From Terriglobus albidus (GTDB lineage Bacteria > Acidobacteriota > Terriglobia > Terriglobales > Acidobacteriaceae): a stretch of DNA of 64,000 bases. The stretch spans positions 1-64,000 of the forward strand of contig NZ_JAGTAS010000048.1 of NCBI RefSeq assembly GCF_025685425.1. The letters run 5' to 3'. Below are positions 34,198-44,221 of the stretch, one piece after another (positions within the stretch are counted from its first letter, which is position 1; every line of letters begins with the position of its first letter). Below the pieces are notes generated by a model that worked only from the letters and a program-made list of their open reading frames with translations, did no database searches and had not been told where the DNA came from. A program made the position numbers and the translations under genes.

Positions 34198-35082
34198 CTA
34201 CTGCCGTGCGGCGACCGCAAGCGTCATCTGCGAACCGCTATCGACGTGTACGTTCTGTCCGCTGGCCGCCACAGTGCCGGAATTGGAGGTGTCTGTAGAA
34301 GCCGACAGCATCACGCCCGGGATTGCCGTCTGAACCGCTCCGTTCGCCCCGACCGTTCCAGCGCCGGAAACCTGACCGGCCGTTGAACCCACAGTCTCTC
34401 CGGCTCCATTAGCCGCACTGCCGACTGTATTCGTCGCGCCGCCTACTGTCTGGCCGGCACGATTCACCGTATTCGTTGTTGCCCCACGCACTCCGCCCAC
34501 GGTATTGCCGACCACACCGCCTGCCGAGGGTGCAACTCCACCGCCGCCCGAGGGGTCGGGAGCCGGTGCAGGCGCTGCCATCCCTGGATCAGCGTTCCCG
34601 CCGCCGGTCTGGCTCATCTGGTATTGGGACATCAGGGATGGCTTCAGATCACGTACGACAGCGTAGATGGGGATCGTATTGCCTTCTTTGGTTTTGGCCT
34701 GATCGAAGAGGAAAGTCACAGAACCTGTGCCCGCCTGCTTGTTGTAGGCCGCAGCCTCGGTCACATGGCCGATCAAGGTCGTACCCTTGGGGAGGGTAGT
34801 GCCGTTATTCAAGACTGCGGCTGATTTCGTGACAGCCGTGACCTGATCGCCCTGCTTCGCTTTCTTGGAGTCCAGACTCGACTTCAGTTCCGCATCAAGG
34901 TTAGTGGCCTGTACTGCCTGTGCCGTAGTGTTGTTGCCCCTCTGTGCACCCTGCACCTGGGTCTGCGTGCCCTGTTGCACCTGGGTGCTGGTGCCCTGGC
35001 TTCCCACGGAATTCGGTGCCGTCTGCTGTGCGACAGAGACGGCCGAAACGAGGAGAAGGGCGGGGAAAATCCTGGAAGACAT
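34198..35082 (-). CDS. Secreted Gly/Thr/Asn-rich protein of unknown function
   Basis: 294 residues with a signal peptide (MSSRIFPALLLVSAVSVAQQ). A first low-complexity stretch rich in Gln/Thr leads to a folded part (about 60-150, LDAELKSSLDSKKAKQGDQV to IPIYAVVRDLKP) with beta-strand character. A long Gly/Asn/Thr/Val-rich tail then repeats VGGxxNTVG-like units. The tail resembles a surface or matrix linker. I do not recognise the family, although similar proteins are typical of Acidobacteria. It is on the same strand as the ATP-grasp operon, 92 bases upstream of it. Confidence 0.75.
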   Translation of the reverse strand: MSSRIFPALLLVSAVSVAQQTAPNSVGSQGTSTQVQQGTQTQVQGAQRGNNTTAQAVQATNLDAELKSSLDSKKAKQGDQVTAVTKSAAVLNNGTTLPKGTTLIGHVTEAAAYNKQAGTGSVTFLFDQAKTKEGNTIPIYAVVRDLKPSLMSQYQMSQTGGGNADPGMAAPAPAPDPSGGGGVAPSAGGVVGNTVGGVRGATTNTVNRAGQTVGGATNTVGSAANGAGETVGSTAGQVSGAGTVGANGAVQTAIPGVMLSASTDTSNSGTVAASGQNVHVDSGSQMTLAVAARQ

Positions 35083-35167
35083 AGTCCACCTCCAGTCTTA
35101 TGAGACACATGCGCCTCAGGCTGATGTTGCCTGCGATGCCTCTTTTTCGGATTTTGCATCTTACGTT

Positions 35168-36502
35168 ATGAGAACGTCCATGATTCTGCGATGCTTCCAC
35201 GGATTTGCCGTTATATGGGTGTCGTTGCTGCTGCTATTTGGGGATGCAGCTACGGCAAATGCTTACAGCGTGTTGTCGCACGAGGAAGTTGTCGATATGG
35301 TTTGGACACCCTACCTTGTCCCCCTGCTGCAGGCGCGCTATCCCGGATTGACCTCCGATCAACTGAGGGAAGCACACTCCTATGCTTATGGTGGTTGTTT
35401 AATTCAGGATCTCGGCTATTACCCATTTGGCAATAAGTTCTATTCGGACATGCTGCACTACGTCCGGACAGGAACCTTCGTCGAGAATTTGCTGCACGAC
35501 GCCGGCAATGCGGACGAGCTGGCCTTTGCTCTCGGCGCGCTGGCGCACTATACAGCTGACGCGGTGGGACATCCGTACATCAACCGTCTGACCGCGGAAG
35601 AGAATCCAAAGCTGAAGAAGAAGTATGGGGATGTTGTGACTTACGAACAGGCCAAGGTCGCGCATATCCGTACGGAGTTTGGTTTCGATGTCGTGGAGGT
35701 TGCGCATGGCCGTTATTCCCAGGACAACTACCGCGACTTCATTGGCTTTCAGGTTGCGAAGCCTCTGCTCGACCGTGCGTTTGAGGAAACCTATGGCATG
35801 AAGCTTCAGGATCTACTACACGATGAAGACCACGCCATTACCACCTATCGCAGTGCGGTCTCCGAACTCATCCCAAAGATGACTGTTATCGCCGCGACCG
35901 CTTATGCGAAGCAGATCGAGAAGGAGAATCCAGGCTTTAATAAGCGCAAGTTCATTTATCGGCTTCGGCGCACGGAGTTTGAAAAGAAGTGGGGACGTGA
36001 TTACTCGAAGCCGGGCGTTGGAACTCGCTTTCTGGCTTTTCTCGTGAAGCTGCTGCCGAAGATAGGTCCTCTGAAGGTGCTGAAGCCGAAGATTCCCAAT
36101 GCGACGCAGCAGGATGGCTACATCAAAAGCGTGAATCAGACGGTCGATCGCTATGGCGAGTATCTCAAACAACTTGCGGCCAGTAATGGCCCGGCTGACA
36201 AGGCGCAGATTTCTACGGCTGCTCTGGGATTGGGTGGTGCAAATCTGGACACCGGCGATCTCATTCGGTTCGGACAATACCGCCTCTCCGATCAGACCCA
36301 TGAACGGCTGTTGCAGGAATATCTGAAGCCAAAGGCCCAACCCGTGCCTCCGGCCGTTCTGGATCACCTTGTTCGCTTTTATGCCGACGGTCCTGTGGGC
36401 GAGAACCAGGTGCCGCAAAAGGACATAGATCGCATTCACCTTCAGCTTGTCTCCCTGCAGCAACGGGTGGCTGCTGTACGACAAGCAAAGGTATCGAATT
36501 GA
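35168..36502 (+). CDS. Secreted zinc-dependent phospholipase C-like protein
   Basis: 444 residues with a signal peptide ending near FGDAATANA. The segment HYTADAVGHPYINR, with several spaced His/Asp residues (HSYAYGG, HDAGNADELA before it), fits the all-helical zinc-dependent phospholipase C / S1-P1 nuclease fold. The remaining 250 residues are mostly helical and less conserved. The frame extends far upstream, but the ATG at 35168 (MRTSMILRCF) gives the signal peptide; M at 35180 is an alternative. It is divergent from the secreted Gly-rich protein gene. The substrate is unproven. Confidence 0.8.
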   Translation: MRTSMILRCFHGFAVIWVSLLLLFGDAATANAYSVLSHEEVVDMVWTPYLVPLLQARYPGLTSDQLREAHSYAYGGCLIQDLGYYPFGNKFYSDMLHYVRTGTFVENLLHDAGNADELAFALGALAHYTADAVGHPYINRLTAEENPKLKKKYGDVVTYEQAKVAHIRTEFGFDVVEVAHGRYSQDNYRDFIGFQVAKPLLDRAFEETYGMKLQDLLHDEDHAITTYRSAVSELIPKMTVIAATAYAKQIEKENPGFNKRKFIYRLRRTEFEKKWGRDYSKPGVGTRFLAFLVKLLPKIGPLKVLKPKIPNATQQDGYIKSVNQTVDRYGEYLKQLAASNGPADKAQISTAALGLGGANLDTGDLIRFGQYRLSDQTHERLLQEYLKPKAQPVPPAVLDHLVRFYADGPVGENQVPQKDIDRIHLQLVSLQQRVAAVRQAKVSN

Positions 36503-36562
36503 TTTCCTGTAACCACGTGAGGCGTGCAGATTGCGTCCAACAAAAGTAAGGTTGCAATAGCT

Positions 36563-38329
36563 ATGGTCTTCCTTCGCCGCATGTTGGCAGTCGCTGCGCT
36601 GGCCTCTTCCCTGAGCTTGAGTGCGCAGATGTTGTCCCGTCCCGGTTGGGCGGGTTCGGGTATGTCTTCCGATCCATGGTGGCAGCACGCTGTCATCTAT
36701 GAGATCTATCCCCGCAGCTTCCAGGATTCGAACGGCGATGGTGTCGGCGATCTGAAGGGCATCACCCAGCGCCTGGATTATCTGCAGTCACTTGGTGTGG
36801 ACGCCATCTGGCTTACGCCCATCTATCCCTCGCCACAGGTCGATTTCGGCTACGATATCTCCGACTACACGTCGATCGATCCGCAGTACGGCACGATGGA
36901 GGACTTCGACAACCTGGTGCAGGAGGCGAGCCGCCGCAACATCCGCGTGCTGATGGACCTGGTGCTCAACCACACCTCCGACAAGCACGCGTGGTTCGTA
37001 GAGTCGGAGTCGAGCAAGAACAATCCCAAGCGCGACTGGTATGTATGGCGCGATGGCAAAGGTTCGGGTCCAGATGGCAAGCCTTTACCGCCGAACAACT
37101 GGCAGAGCCTCTTCGGTCACTCCGCCTGGCAGTACGATCAGAAGACGAAGCAGTTTTACTATCACTGCTTTTATCCGCAACAACCTGATCTGAACTGGCG
37201 AAACCCGCAGGTGAAGCAGGCCATGTTCGATGTGGCGCGTTTCTGGCTCAATCGTGGTGTCGCCGGGTTCCGGCTCGACGCCATCGATACCTTGTTCGAA
37301 GATTCGTCGTTGGCCGATGCGAAAGAGCTTCCAGGACTGAACATTTTCGGCGATCCCAATATCGAAAAATCGCAGCAGATGGGTCTGCCGGAGATACACG
37401 GCGTCCTGCGGGAGTTGCGCTCCGTGATCAACAATGCACCGGGGCAGCGTCTTCTGGTCGGTGAGATTTACACGAAGAGTGCCGCCGATCTCGCCGCCTG
37501 GTATGGCGCAAAGAATGACGAGCTGCAGTTGCCGATGGATACAGGCGTAGGCTTCACCAACAAGCTGGATGTCACTGCCTTCCGTGAGAAGCTTGAGGCG
37601 GCGCAGACCCAGCTCCACGGCAACCCGCCTCTGCTGGTCTTCGACAATCACGACAATCCGCGCAGTTGGGACCGCTATGGGGATGGTCGACATAATAAAG
37701 AGATTGCACGTGTGCTGGCGACGATTCTGCTGACGTCGCGCTCTGCGTCGCTGCTGTACTACGGGCAGGAGCTCGGCATGGCCACTGCCACACCGGGACG
37801 CAAAGAGGATGTGAAGGACCCGATTGGTATTATCGGCTGGCCGAAAGAGAAGGGCCGCGACGGCGAGCGCACGCCGATGCAGTGGGACGGTAGAGCAGAG
37901 GCCGGATTCAGTAAAGCGGCAAAGACCTGGCTGCCGATTCCGACCTCGGCCATGACGGTGAATGTCGAGACCGAGCAGAAGGACGATCATTCGCTGCTGA
38001 AGTGGTATGAGCAGTTGATCGCGTTACGCCGCAGCCGGCGTGCGATGCGCGAGGGTCAGCAGATCCTGTTGAACCATGATGCGGATAACGCGCTGGTCTG
38101 GGTTCGCAAACATCAAGGTGTGACCGCAACCTCACCTGCCGTCGTGGTGGCCTGCAACTTCTCGGATAAGCCGGTCACGCTGCATCTGAAGAGCGAGATC
38201 ACGAAGCTCGGTCTCCGCGGCCAGTTCTTGCGCAGCCTGATGCGCAGTGACTACGGCATGGGCCCGATGAACCTCGACTCCGTGAAGCTTGAACCGTACG
38301 GCGTGTATATCGGGGAAATCCATTATTAG
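36563..38329 (+). CDS. GH13 alpha-glucosidase (oligo-1,6-glucosidase type), secreted
   Basis: About 588 residues: a signal peptide (MVFLRRMLAVAALASSLSLS), then the GH13 barrel. Visible conserved regions are DLVLNHTSDKHAWF (region I), GFRLDAID with the nucleophile Asp (II), LLVGEIY with the acid/base Glu (III) and FDNHDNPR with the third Asp (IV). WWQHAVIYEIYPRSFQDSNG and QPDLNWRNP are typical of alpha-glucosidases acting on short oligosaccharides. The open frame begins at a GTG (36524), but the ATG at 36563 suits the signal peptide. An exported location suggests use on periplasmic maltose- or isomaltose-like sugars. Confidence 0.93.
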   Translation: MVFLRRMLAVAALASSLSLSAQMLSRPGWAGSGMSSDPWWQHAVIYEIYPRSFQDSNGDGVGDLKGITQRLDYLQSLGVDAIWLTPIYPSPQVDFGYDISDYTSIDPQYGTMEDFDNLVQEASRRNIRVLMDLVLNHTSDKHAWFVESESSKNNPKRDWYVWRDGKGSGPDGKPLPPNNWQSLFGHSAWQYDQKTKQFYYHCFYPQQPDLNWRNPQVKQAMFDVARFWLNRGVAGFRLDAIDTLFEDSSLADAKELPGLNIFGDPNIEKSQQMGLPEIHGVLRELRSVINNAPGQRLLVGEIYTKSAADLAAWYGAKNDELQLPMDTGVGFTNKLDVTAFREKLEAAQTQLHGNPPLLVFDNHDNPRSWDRYGDGRHNKEIARVLATILLTSRSASLLYYGQELGMATATPGRKEDVKDPIGIIGWPKEKGRDGERTPMQWDGRAEAGFSKAAKTWLPIPTSAMTVNVETEQKDDHSLLKWYEQLIALRRSRRAMREGQQILLNHDADNALVWVRKHQGVTATSPAVVVACNFSDKPVTLHLKSEITKLGLRGQFLRSLMRSDYGMGPMNLDSVKLEPYGVYIGEIHY

Positions 38330-38416
38330 TTGAATGGTGATTTATCGGTAGGCACAATGCCTCGACTTACCTCGGGCTCACTATTCAACGATTCAACCAA
38401 TCAACTATTCAACTTG
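38329..38416. repeat. TTGAATGG-type inverted arms
   Basis: Left arm AGTTGAATGGTGA and right arm TATTCAACGATTCAACC plus ATCAACTATTCAACT surround a short GC-rich centre between the convergent GH13 and glycosyltransferase genes. Same class as at 16411-16540 and 41268-41358. Confidence 0.6.
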
Positions 38417-39564
38417 CCGTAGGCATCGTACACCCTTTCAAACACCGCATCCCAACTGCAGTTCAAGGCGTATTCGCGTGCGGCGAGGCGCATGCGGGCC
38501 AGGGTCGTGGGCTCGCGTAGAAGGCGTTCGATGGCGTCGGGAAAGCCTTCGTCGGTGGCGATGTAGCCGGTCTCGTCGTTGCGCACGATGTATTTGGGGC
38601 CGCCGTCCGGGGTAACGACAGCGGGAACTCCGCTGGCGAGTGCTTCCAGCACCACATTGCCGAAGGTGTCGGTATGCGATGGGAAGACCATCACATCCAT
38701 GTTGGCGTAAGCGGTGGCCAGCGCGGTGCCCTTCAGCACGCCGGGGAACTCGGCGCGGGGCAGGGCGGCTTTCAGCAGAGCATCTTCCGAGCCATGACCG
38801 ATGACCAGAAAACGGAAGTTGGTGATGCCGCGTGATTCGAGGGCGCGTTGAATCACGGGCAGCAGTGCAACATTCTTTTCGACGGAGAGCCGGCCGACGA
38901 AGCCAAGGACAAACTCATTGTCGTCCAGCGGACGGGTGCGATGCGCGGGAGAGAAGGTGCCAGTCTCCACACCGCGCTGCATCAGGTGGCAGGGTTTGCC
39001 GGTGGCGTTGGTGAGCAGCGTGCACAACTCATCGTTGGGTGCGAAGAGCACCTTGGCCAGGCGATAGAACCGGGCCGTGGCGTTCAGGGTTGCGTCTTGT
39101 ACCGTGCGTTCGGTCGCTTCTTTGGCGCGGGGAGAGAAGAAGCGCGTCAGCCATTCGGCGCGGCGGGCAGCGTATTCGTGCACGTTGGTGTGCCAACTTG
39201 CGGCGAGCGGGATGCCCATGCGCCAGGCGAAGATAGCGCCCAGGATCCCCTGTTCGCTCGGGCCGGTGATGTGGATGAGGTCGGGCCGGAAGCTCTCCAG
39301 CCGCAGCCGCACTATGCGCAGATGCCGCAAGAAGAGCGTATCGAAGGCCAGGTCGCGTTCCATGGGAACGGAGGCGAAGCTGCGCCGCAGTTCCAGTGTT
39401 TGCACGCTGCCATGCTCTTCGAAGGCAGTTTCGCGCGATCCGGCGCGGACGCAGAGGAAAGGGAGCTGGTGACGCTCGGCAAAGGCTTGAAAGTTGCGGC
39501 TGGTATGGGCGACGCCATTGACTTCATGAAAAGAGTCCGGAAAATAGGCGACGCGCTGCCTCAT
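38401..39564 (-). CDS. GT4-family glycosyltransferase
   Basis: 387-residue GT-B fold enzyme. The N-terminal nucleotide-independent domain begins RQRVAYFPDSFHEVNGVAHT, a start typical of PimB/MgtA-like enzymes. The donor-binding domain has GFVGRLSVEKNVALLPVI and EALASGVPAVVTPDGGPKYI, where the Glu of the EX7E motif sits. It probably transfers a hexose (GDP- or UDP-sugar) to a lipid or polysaccharide. No signal peptide. It is divergent from the membrane-protein gene at 39610 and convergent with the GH13 gene. Confidence 0.92.
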   Translation of the reverse strand: MRQRVAYFPDSFHEVNGVAHTSRNFQAFAERHQLPFLCVRAGSRETAFEEHGSVQTLELRRSFASVPMERDLAFDTLFLRHLRIVRLRLESFRPDLIHITGPSEQGILGAIFAWRMGIPLAASWHTNVHEYAARRAEWLTRFFSPRAKEATERTVQDATLNATARFYRLAKVLFAPNDELCTLLTNATGKPCHLMQRGVETGTFSPAHRTRPLDDNEFVLGFVGRLSVEKNVALLPVIQRALESRGITNFRFLVIGHGSEDALLKAALPRAEFPGVLKGTALATAYANMDVMVFPSHTDTFGNVVLEALASGVPAVVTPDGGPKYIVRNDETGYIATDEGFPDAIERLLREPTTLARMRLAAREYALNCSWDAVFERVYDAYGKLNS

Positions 39565-39609
39565 GCAAGCTAGCGTAACAGTGCTCCGTCTATGCTGTGT
39601 GTAGCCTGC

Positions 39610-40188
39610 ATGATCACGGAATCTTCAGCGCCACCCTCCATCACGCTTCGCGGCGCCCTGGTGGATATTCTCAGTAACCCCGGCCAGCATCTCCTTCGGG
39701 AGTGGAACTGGAAGGCGGCGCTCTTCAGCGCTGCCCTCCGCGCGCCTATCTTCTTTGTCTCTGACCATCACGCCGCTCCGGGGCAGGCGCTGGGCGCCAT
39801 GCTGACCGAGGCCGTCTTTGCAGCCGGATTAGGCGGTTTTCTTGGCTCCATCATCCAGCGCCTGCGCGATGCCCGTCCACGCTGGGGCACGGCGCTGATC
39901 ATGCTGGTGGCGATTCCGGCCGTGCTGGTTGGCGTGCAATATGTAGTGCACACCTGGGTCTCACCCCAGAAGATCCGCGGCAGCCTGATCGCCAGTTTTC
40001 TGTTGGCGGCGCTGTCGACAGGCTTCAATTGGTTTGCGACGGAACAGGGAGCCATCCTCACGGATGGGCAGGCTGACTCGCTCGGAGCGGACTTGCAGCA
40101 CATTCCGTTGATTATTTACCGGTTTTTAATGGCTGGACCGAGGGCGCTGTTTGGGAGAGGGTTGAATCGTTCGGTCGTTGAAGAATAG
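39610..40188 (+). CDS. Integral membrane protein of unknown function
   Basis: About 192 residues with about three or four hydrophobic helices (WKAALFSAALRAPIFFV, AMLTEAVFAAGLGGFLGSII, WGTALIMLVAIPAVLVGVQY, SLIASFLLAALSTGFNWFAT). The C-terminal region is soluble (ILTDGQADSLGADLQHIPLI). I recognise no family. It starts at MITESSAPP (39610), an ATG six codons inside the longest frame. The neighbours (glycosyltransferase and LOG protein) do not indicate a role. Confidence 0.75.
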   Translation: MITESSAPPSITLRGALVDILSNPGQHLLREWNWKAALFSAALRAPIFFVSDHHAAPGQALGAMLTEAVFAAGLGGFLGSIIQRLRDARPRWGTALIMLVAIPAVLVGVQYVVHTWVSPQKIRGSLIASFLLAALSTGFNWFATEQGAILTDGQADSLGADLQHIPLIIYRFLMAGPRALFGRGLNRSVVEE

Positions 40189-40290
40189 TTGCCAGTTGCT
40201 TACGCACGAAGTCGGACGAATGCTACTGCGTCTATCCGAATACTTGGGAAAGACCAAGTAAAAAATGTAGCCACGCAGTAACTGGCAACT
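40187..40290. repeat. Inverted repeat between convergent genes
   Basis: AGTTGCCAGTTGCT (40187-40200) and AGTAACTGGCAACT (40277-40290) are reverse complements at 13 of 14 positions. A smaller hairpin (ACTTGG/CCAAGT) lies inside at about 40244-40260, followed by an A-run. It probably acts at the 3' ends of the membrane-protein and LOG genes. Confidence 0.55.
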
Positions 40291-40307
40291 GTTTACTCGA
40301 AACTGCT

Positions 40308-41258
40308 TTATCCTCTTGTTTTCGCGATATCGGGACCGACGAAGTCCTCCACAGTCGGCGGAGTTGTAGGTTCGGTCTGCGGCTGCAGGTGGTTCTTCGT
40401 CAGGCCGTCGACCAGAAGATGGAAGGCTTCTTCGGGTGTGTCGGCGAACTGGAAGAGGTCGCGGTCTTTGACGGCGATGGCGCCCTTATCCACCAGCACG
40501 TCGAGATTGATGACCTGTGACCAGTACTCGCGGCCATAGATCACCACCGTGATCTGCTTGGCCAGCTTGCGGGTCTGGGCGAGGGTCAGCAGCTCGAACA
40601 TCTCATCCAGCGTTCCAAAGCCTCCGGGAAAGACCACCAGAGCCTTTGCCAGATAGGCGAACCAGTACTTACGCATGAAGAAGTAGTGGAACTGAAAGTT
40701 GAGTTCAGGCGTGATCCATGGGTTCGGCAGCTGCTCGAAGGGAAGCGCGATGTTCAAACCGATGGACTTGGCTCCGGCCTCTGTGGCGCCCCGGTTCGCG
40801 GCCTCCATAATGCCTGGTCCCCCGCCAGAAGTGACGACAAAGCGGTTGCGACGGCCCGGCAGCTTCATCGCCCAGGTAGCCATCATGTGCGCCAGCGTGC
40901 GCGCGTCTTCGTAGTAGCGAGCCATCTCAATGGCGGCTTCCGTACGCTTCTTCTTCAGCTCGCTGGTCTCGTCGCCGTCGAAGTCCGGCTGTTCTTCTTC
41001 CGGTGCGAGTTTTGCCGAACCGGTGTTCTCCAGCAGCCGCATCTGGTCTTGCGCGGCGTCCATACCGATAAAGCGGGCCGAACCGAAGAAGACCACCGTG
41101 TCCTGGACACGTTCCTTGCGAAAGCGGGCAAGCGGCTCAGAGTACTCCGCCAGAATGCGGAAGATGCGTCCATCGGGGGAGTTGATGAAGTGGTCGTTCT
41201 CGTAGGCGAGGGGGGCGTGCTCAAGGGGATCCGGAACCGGATGCTGGGGCTGACTCAT
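40308..41258 (-). CDS. LOG-family (TIGR00730) Rossmann-fold protein
   Basis: About 316 residues. The nucleotide-binding motif VTSGGGPGIMEAANRGA and the catalytic PGGFGTLDEMFELLTLAQ motif identify the LOG / lysine-decarboxylase-like family, whose tested members release cytokinin bases or other nucleobases from ribotides. An extra N-terminal part (about 1-90) precedes the fold. The longest frame begins inside a TTGAATGG repeat; the ATG at 41258 (MSQPQHPVPDP) is the natural start. Confidence 0.9.
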   Translation of the reverse strand: MSQPQHPVPDPLEHAPLAYENDHFINSPDGRIFRILAEYSEPLARFRKERVQDTVVFFGSARFIGMDAAQDQMRLLENTGSAKLAPEEEQPDFDGDETSELKKKRTEAAIEMARYYEDARTLAHMMATWAMKLPGRRNRFVVTSGGGPGIMEAANRGATEAGAKSIGLNIALPFEQLPNPWITPELNFQFHYFFMRKYWFAYLAKALVVFPGGFGTLDEMFELLTLAQTRKLAKQITVVIYGREYWSQVINLDVLVDKGAIAVKDRDLFQFADTPEEAFHLLVDGLTKNHLQPQTEPTTPPTVEDFVGPDIAKTRG

Positions 41259-41267
41259 AGCACAAGG

Positions 41268-41358
41268 GTAGTTGAATGGTTGATTGGTTGAATAGTTGAA
41301 TGGTCGACAATCGGCAGCGCCAAAACCATTCAACTATTCAACTATTGCACTATTCAAC
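41268..41358. repeat. TTGAATGG-type inverted arms
   Basis: Left arm holds GTTGAATGGTTGATTGG and TTGAATAGTTGAATGG, and right arm holds ACCATTCAACTATTCAAC, its reverse complement. It separates the start of the LOG gene from the small membrane-protein gene upstream. Confidence 0.65.
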
Positions 41359-41364
41359 CCGGCA

Positions 41365-41667
41365 TCAGCCGCGGTAGTCCCGATACTGGATCACTTCACT
41401 GATGCCGATCCAGATGTCCAGCAGGCCCAGGCCGGAGATCAGGCCCTTGACGGCGCCATTCCGTAGAATGGCGCCGACGGCGGGATATGCATTAAAGAGA
41501 TTGTTGTGGTCCCAGACGCGGGGCCACCAGGGAAGCACCGTCACCAGCACGCCCAGGTAGACACAGAAGAGCACCAGGATGAACAACGAGATGCGTTGCA
41601 GCCAGACGGGGGCCGGACGATCGTGGTGCTGTCTTTCCTCGTGCGCTGCTTCCGGCTGTACTGCCAT
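41365..41667 (-). CDS. Small membrane protein of unknown function
   Basis: 100 residues. A hydrophilic, charged N-terminal part (about 1-24) is followed by a transmembrane helix (ISLFILVLFCVYLGVLVTVL) and a probable second one (GLISGLGLLDIWIGISEVI), ending YRDYRG. GGAG lies six bases before the ATG. The gene sits 36 bases downstream of typA on the same strand and may be on the same transcript. No known family was recognised. Confidence 0.75.
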   Translation of the reverse strand: MAVQPEAAHEERQHHDRPAPVWLQRISLFILVLFCVYLGVLVTVLPWWPRVWDHNNLFNAYPAVGAILRNGAVKGLISGLGLLDIWIGISEVIQYRDYRG

Positions 41668-41702
41668 CAAATCTCCGAGACTAGCTCTTAGACGTAAGCC
41701 TA

Positions 41703-43520
<1,818 letters not shown>

Positions 43521-43633
43521 GGGAAGTGGATCCTGTTCTGAAAACTTGAGTTTTGCGGGGAACCGGCAGGAATCTGCCGCCTCCGACAGTTTACCAGCAC
43601 GGGCTGGCGGCAGACGACGGAGGAGGCTAATCT

Positions 43634-44005
43634 TTGGCCATAGACCCTATGCCACCACGCTTTACAGCAGACCCGCGCTCTGTCCCCGGCGATTTTTACG
43701 TTATCCAGAACGAGTGCATGGGCTGTGGGATTCCCCAGAAGATCGCTCCGGAGCTGGTGAATTGGGTCGAAAACTCTCCTCCGCACTGCGGTTGGGTACG
43801 TCAGCCCGCCACCAAGAAAGAACTGAAGCGGGCGATCGAGATCCTGAAACAGCAGGACTTCGGCTGCCATCGCTATGCGGGAATGGATCCACGAGTGCTT
43901 CAGAGTGTTCCGGAGTGCTGTGATTATTACGTCCAGCCGGGAGTAGATATGTCGCCACCGAAGGTGAATTGGTGGTGGCGGCTTTGGAGGAGGCTGATTC
44001 GATAG
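43634..44005 (+). CDS. Small ferredoxin-like cysteine protein
   Basis: 123 residues. The opening [20 protein letters not shown] has a CMGC pair followed by a Pro-rich stretch, then more Cys at HCGWV, FGCHRY and PECCDYY. This resembles small proteins often annotated as ferredoxin, although four closely spaced Cys of a classic cluster are not present. The likely start is the TTG at 43634, since AGGAGG lies seven bases before it; the first ATG is at 43649. It is divergent from typA, and its function is unknown. Confidence 0.8.
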   Translation: MAIDPMPPRFTADPRSVPGDFYVIQNECMGCGIPQKIAPELVNWVENSPPHCGWVRQPATKKELKRAIEILKQQDFGCHRYAGMDPRVLQSVPECCDYYVQPGVDMSPPKVNWWWRLWRRLIR

Positions 44006-44012
44006 CCCATGC

Positions 44013-44165
44013 ACTGGGTGCCCCCATCCATCGCATCGCGATGGGTGGGAATTCGAGCTGTGCTCGAACATGTTTTTGTCGTTCGTAGCCAAGAGGACTG
44101 GCAAAGCGATTCGAGCTTGCGCTCGAACGTCCCACATATGCTTCGCATATATGAGGCACCCGGTG
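44013..44165. repeat. Extragenic repeat fragment
   Basis: GGGTGCCCCCATCCATCGCA and its inverted arm (to about 44048) copy the first module of the composite repeats at 2.7 and 12.7 kb. Two GAGCT...GCTCGAA arms and the small palindrome ATATGCTTCGCATAT (near 44147) follow. It fills the gap between the ferredoxin-like gene and the convergent AsmA-like gene. Confidence 0.6.
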
Positions 44166-44221
44166 TATGGGTGCTCATGTAGCCAAGCCTCAACTAGCCA
44201 CCAGGAACTAGCAACCAGCAA

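Noticed and set aside
34865-35167. Upstream extension of the Zn-phospholipase-like gene
   Set aside because: Antisense to the secreted Gly-rich protein gene; the signal peptide begins at 35168.
40244-40266. Hairpin ACTTGG/CCAAGT as a terminator
   Set aside because: It is followed by an A-run, not a T-run, on the plus strand, and the minus side has no T-run after the hairpin.
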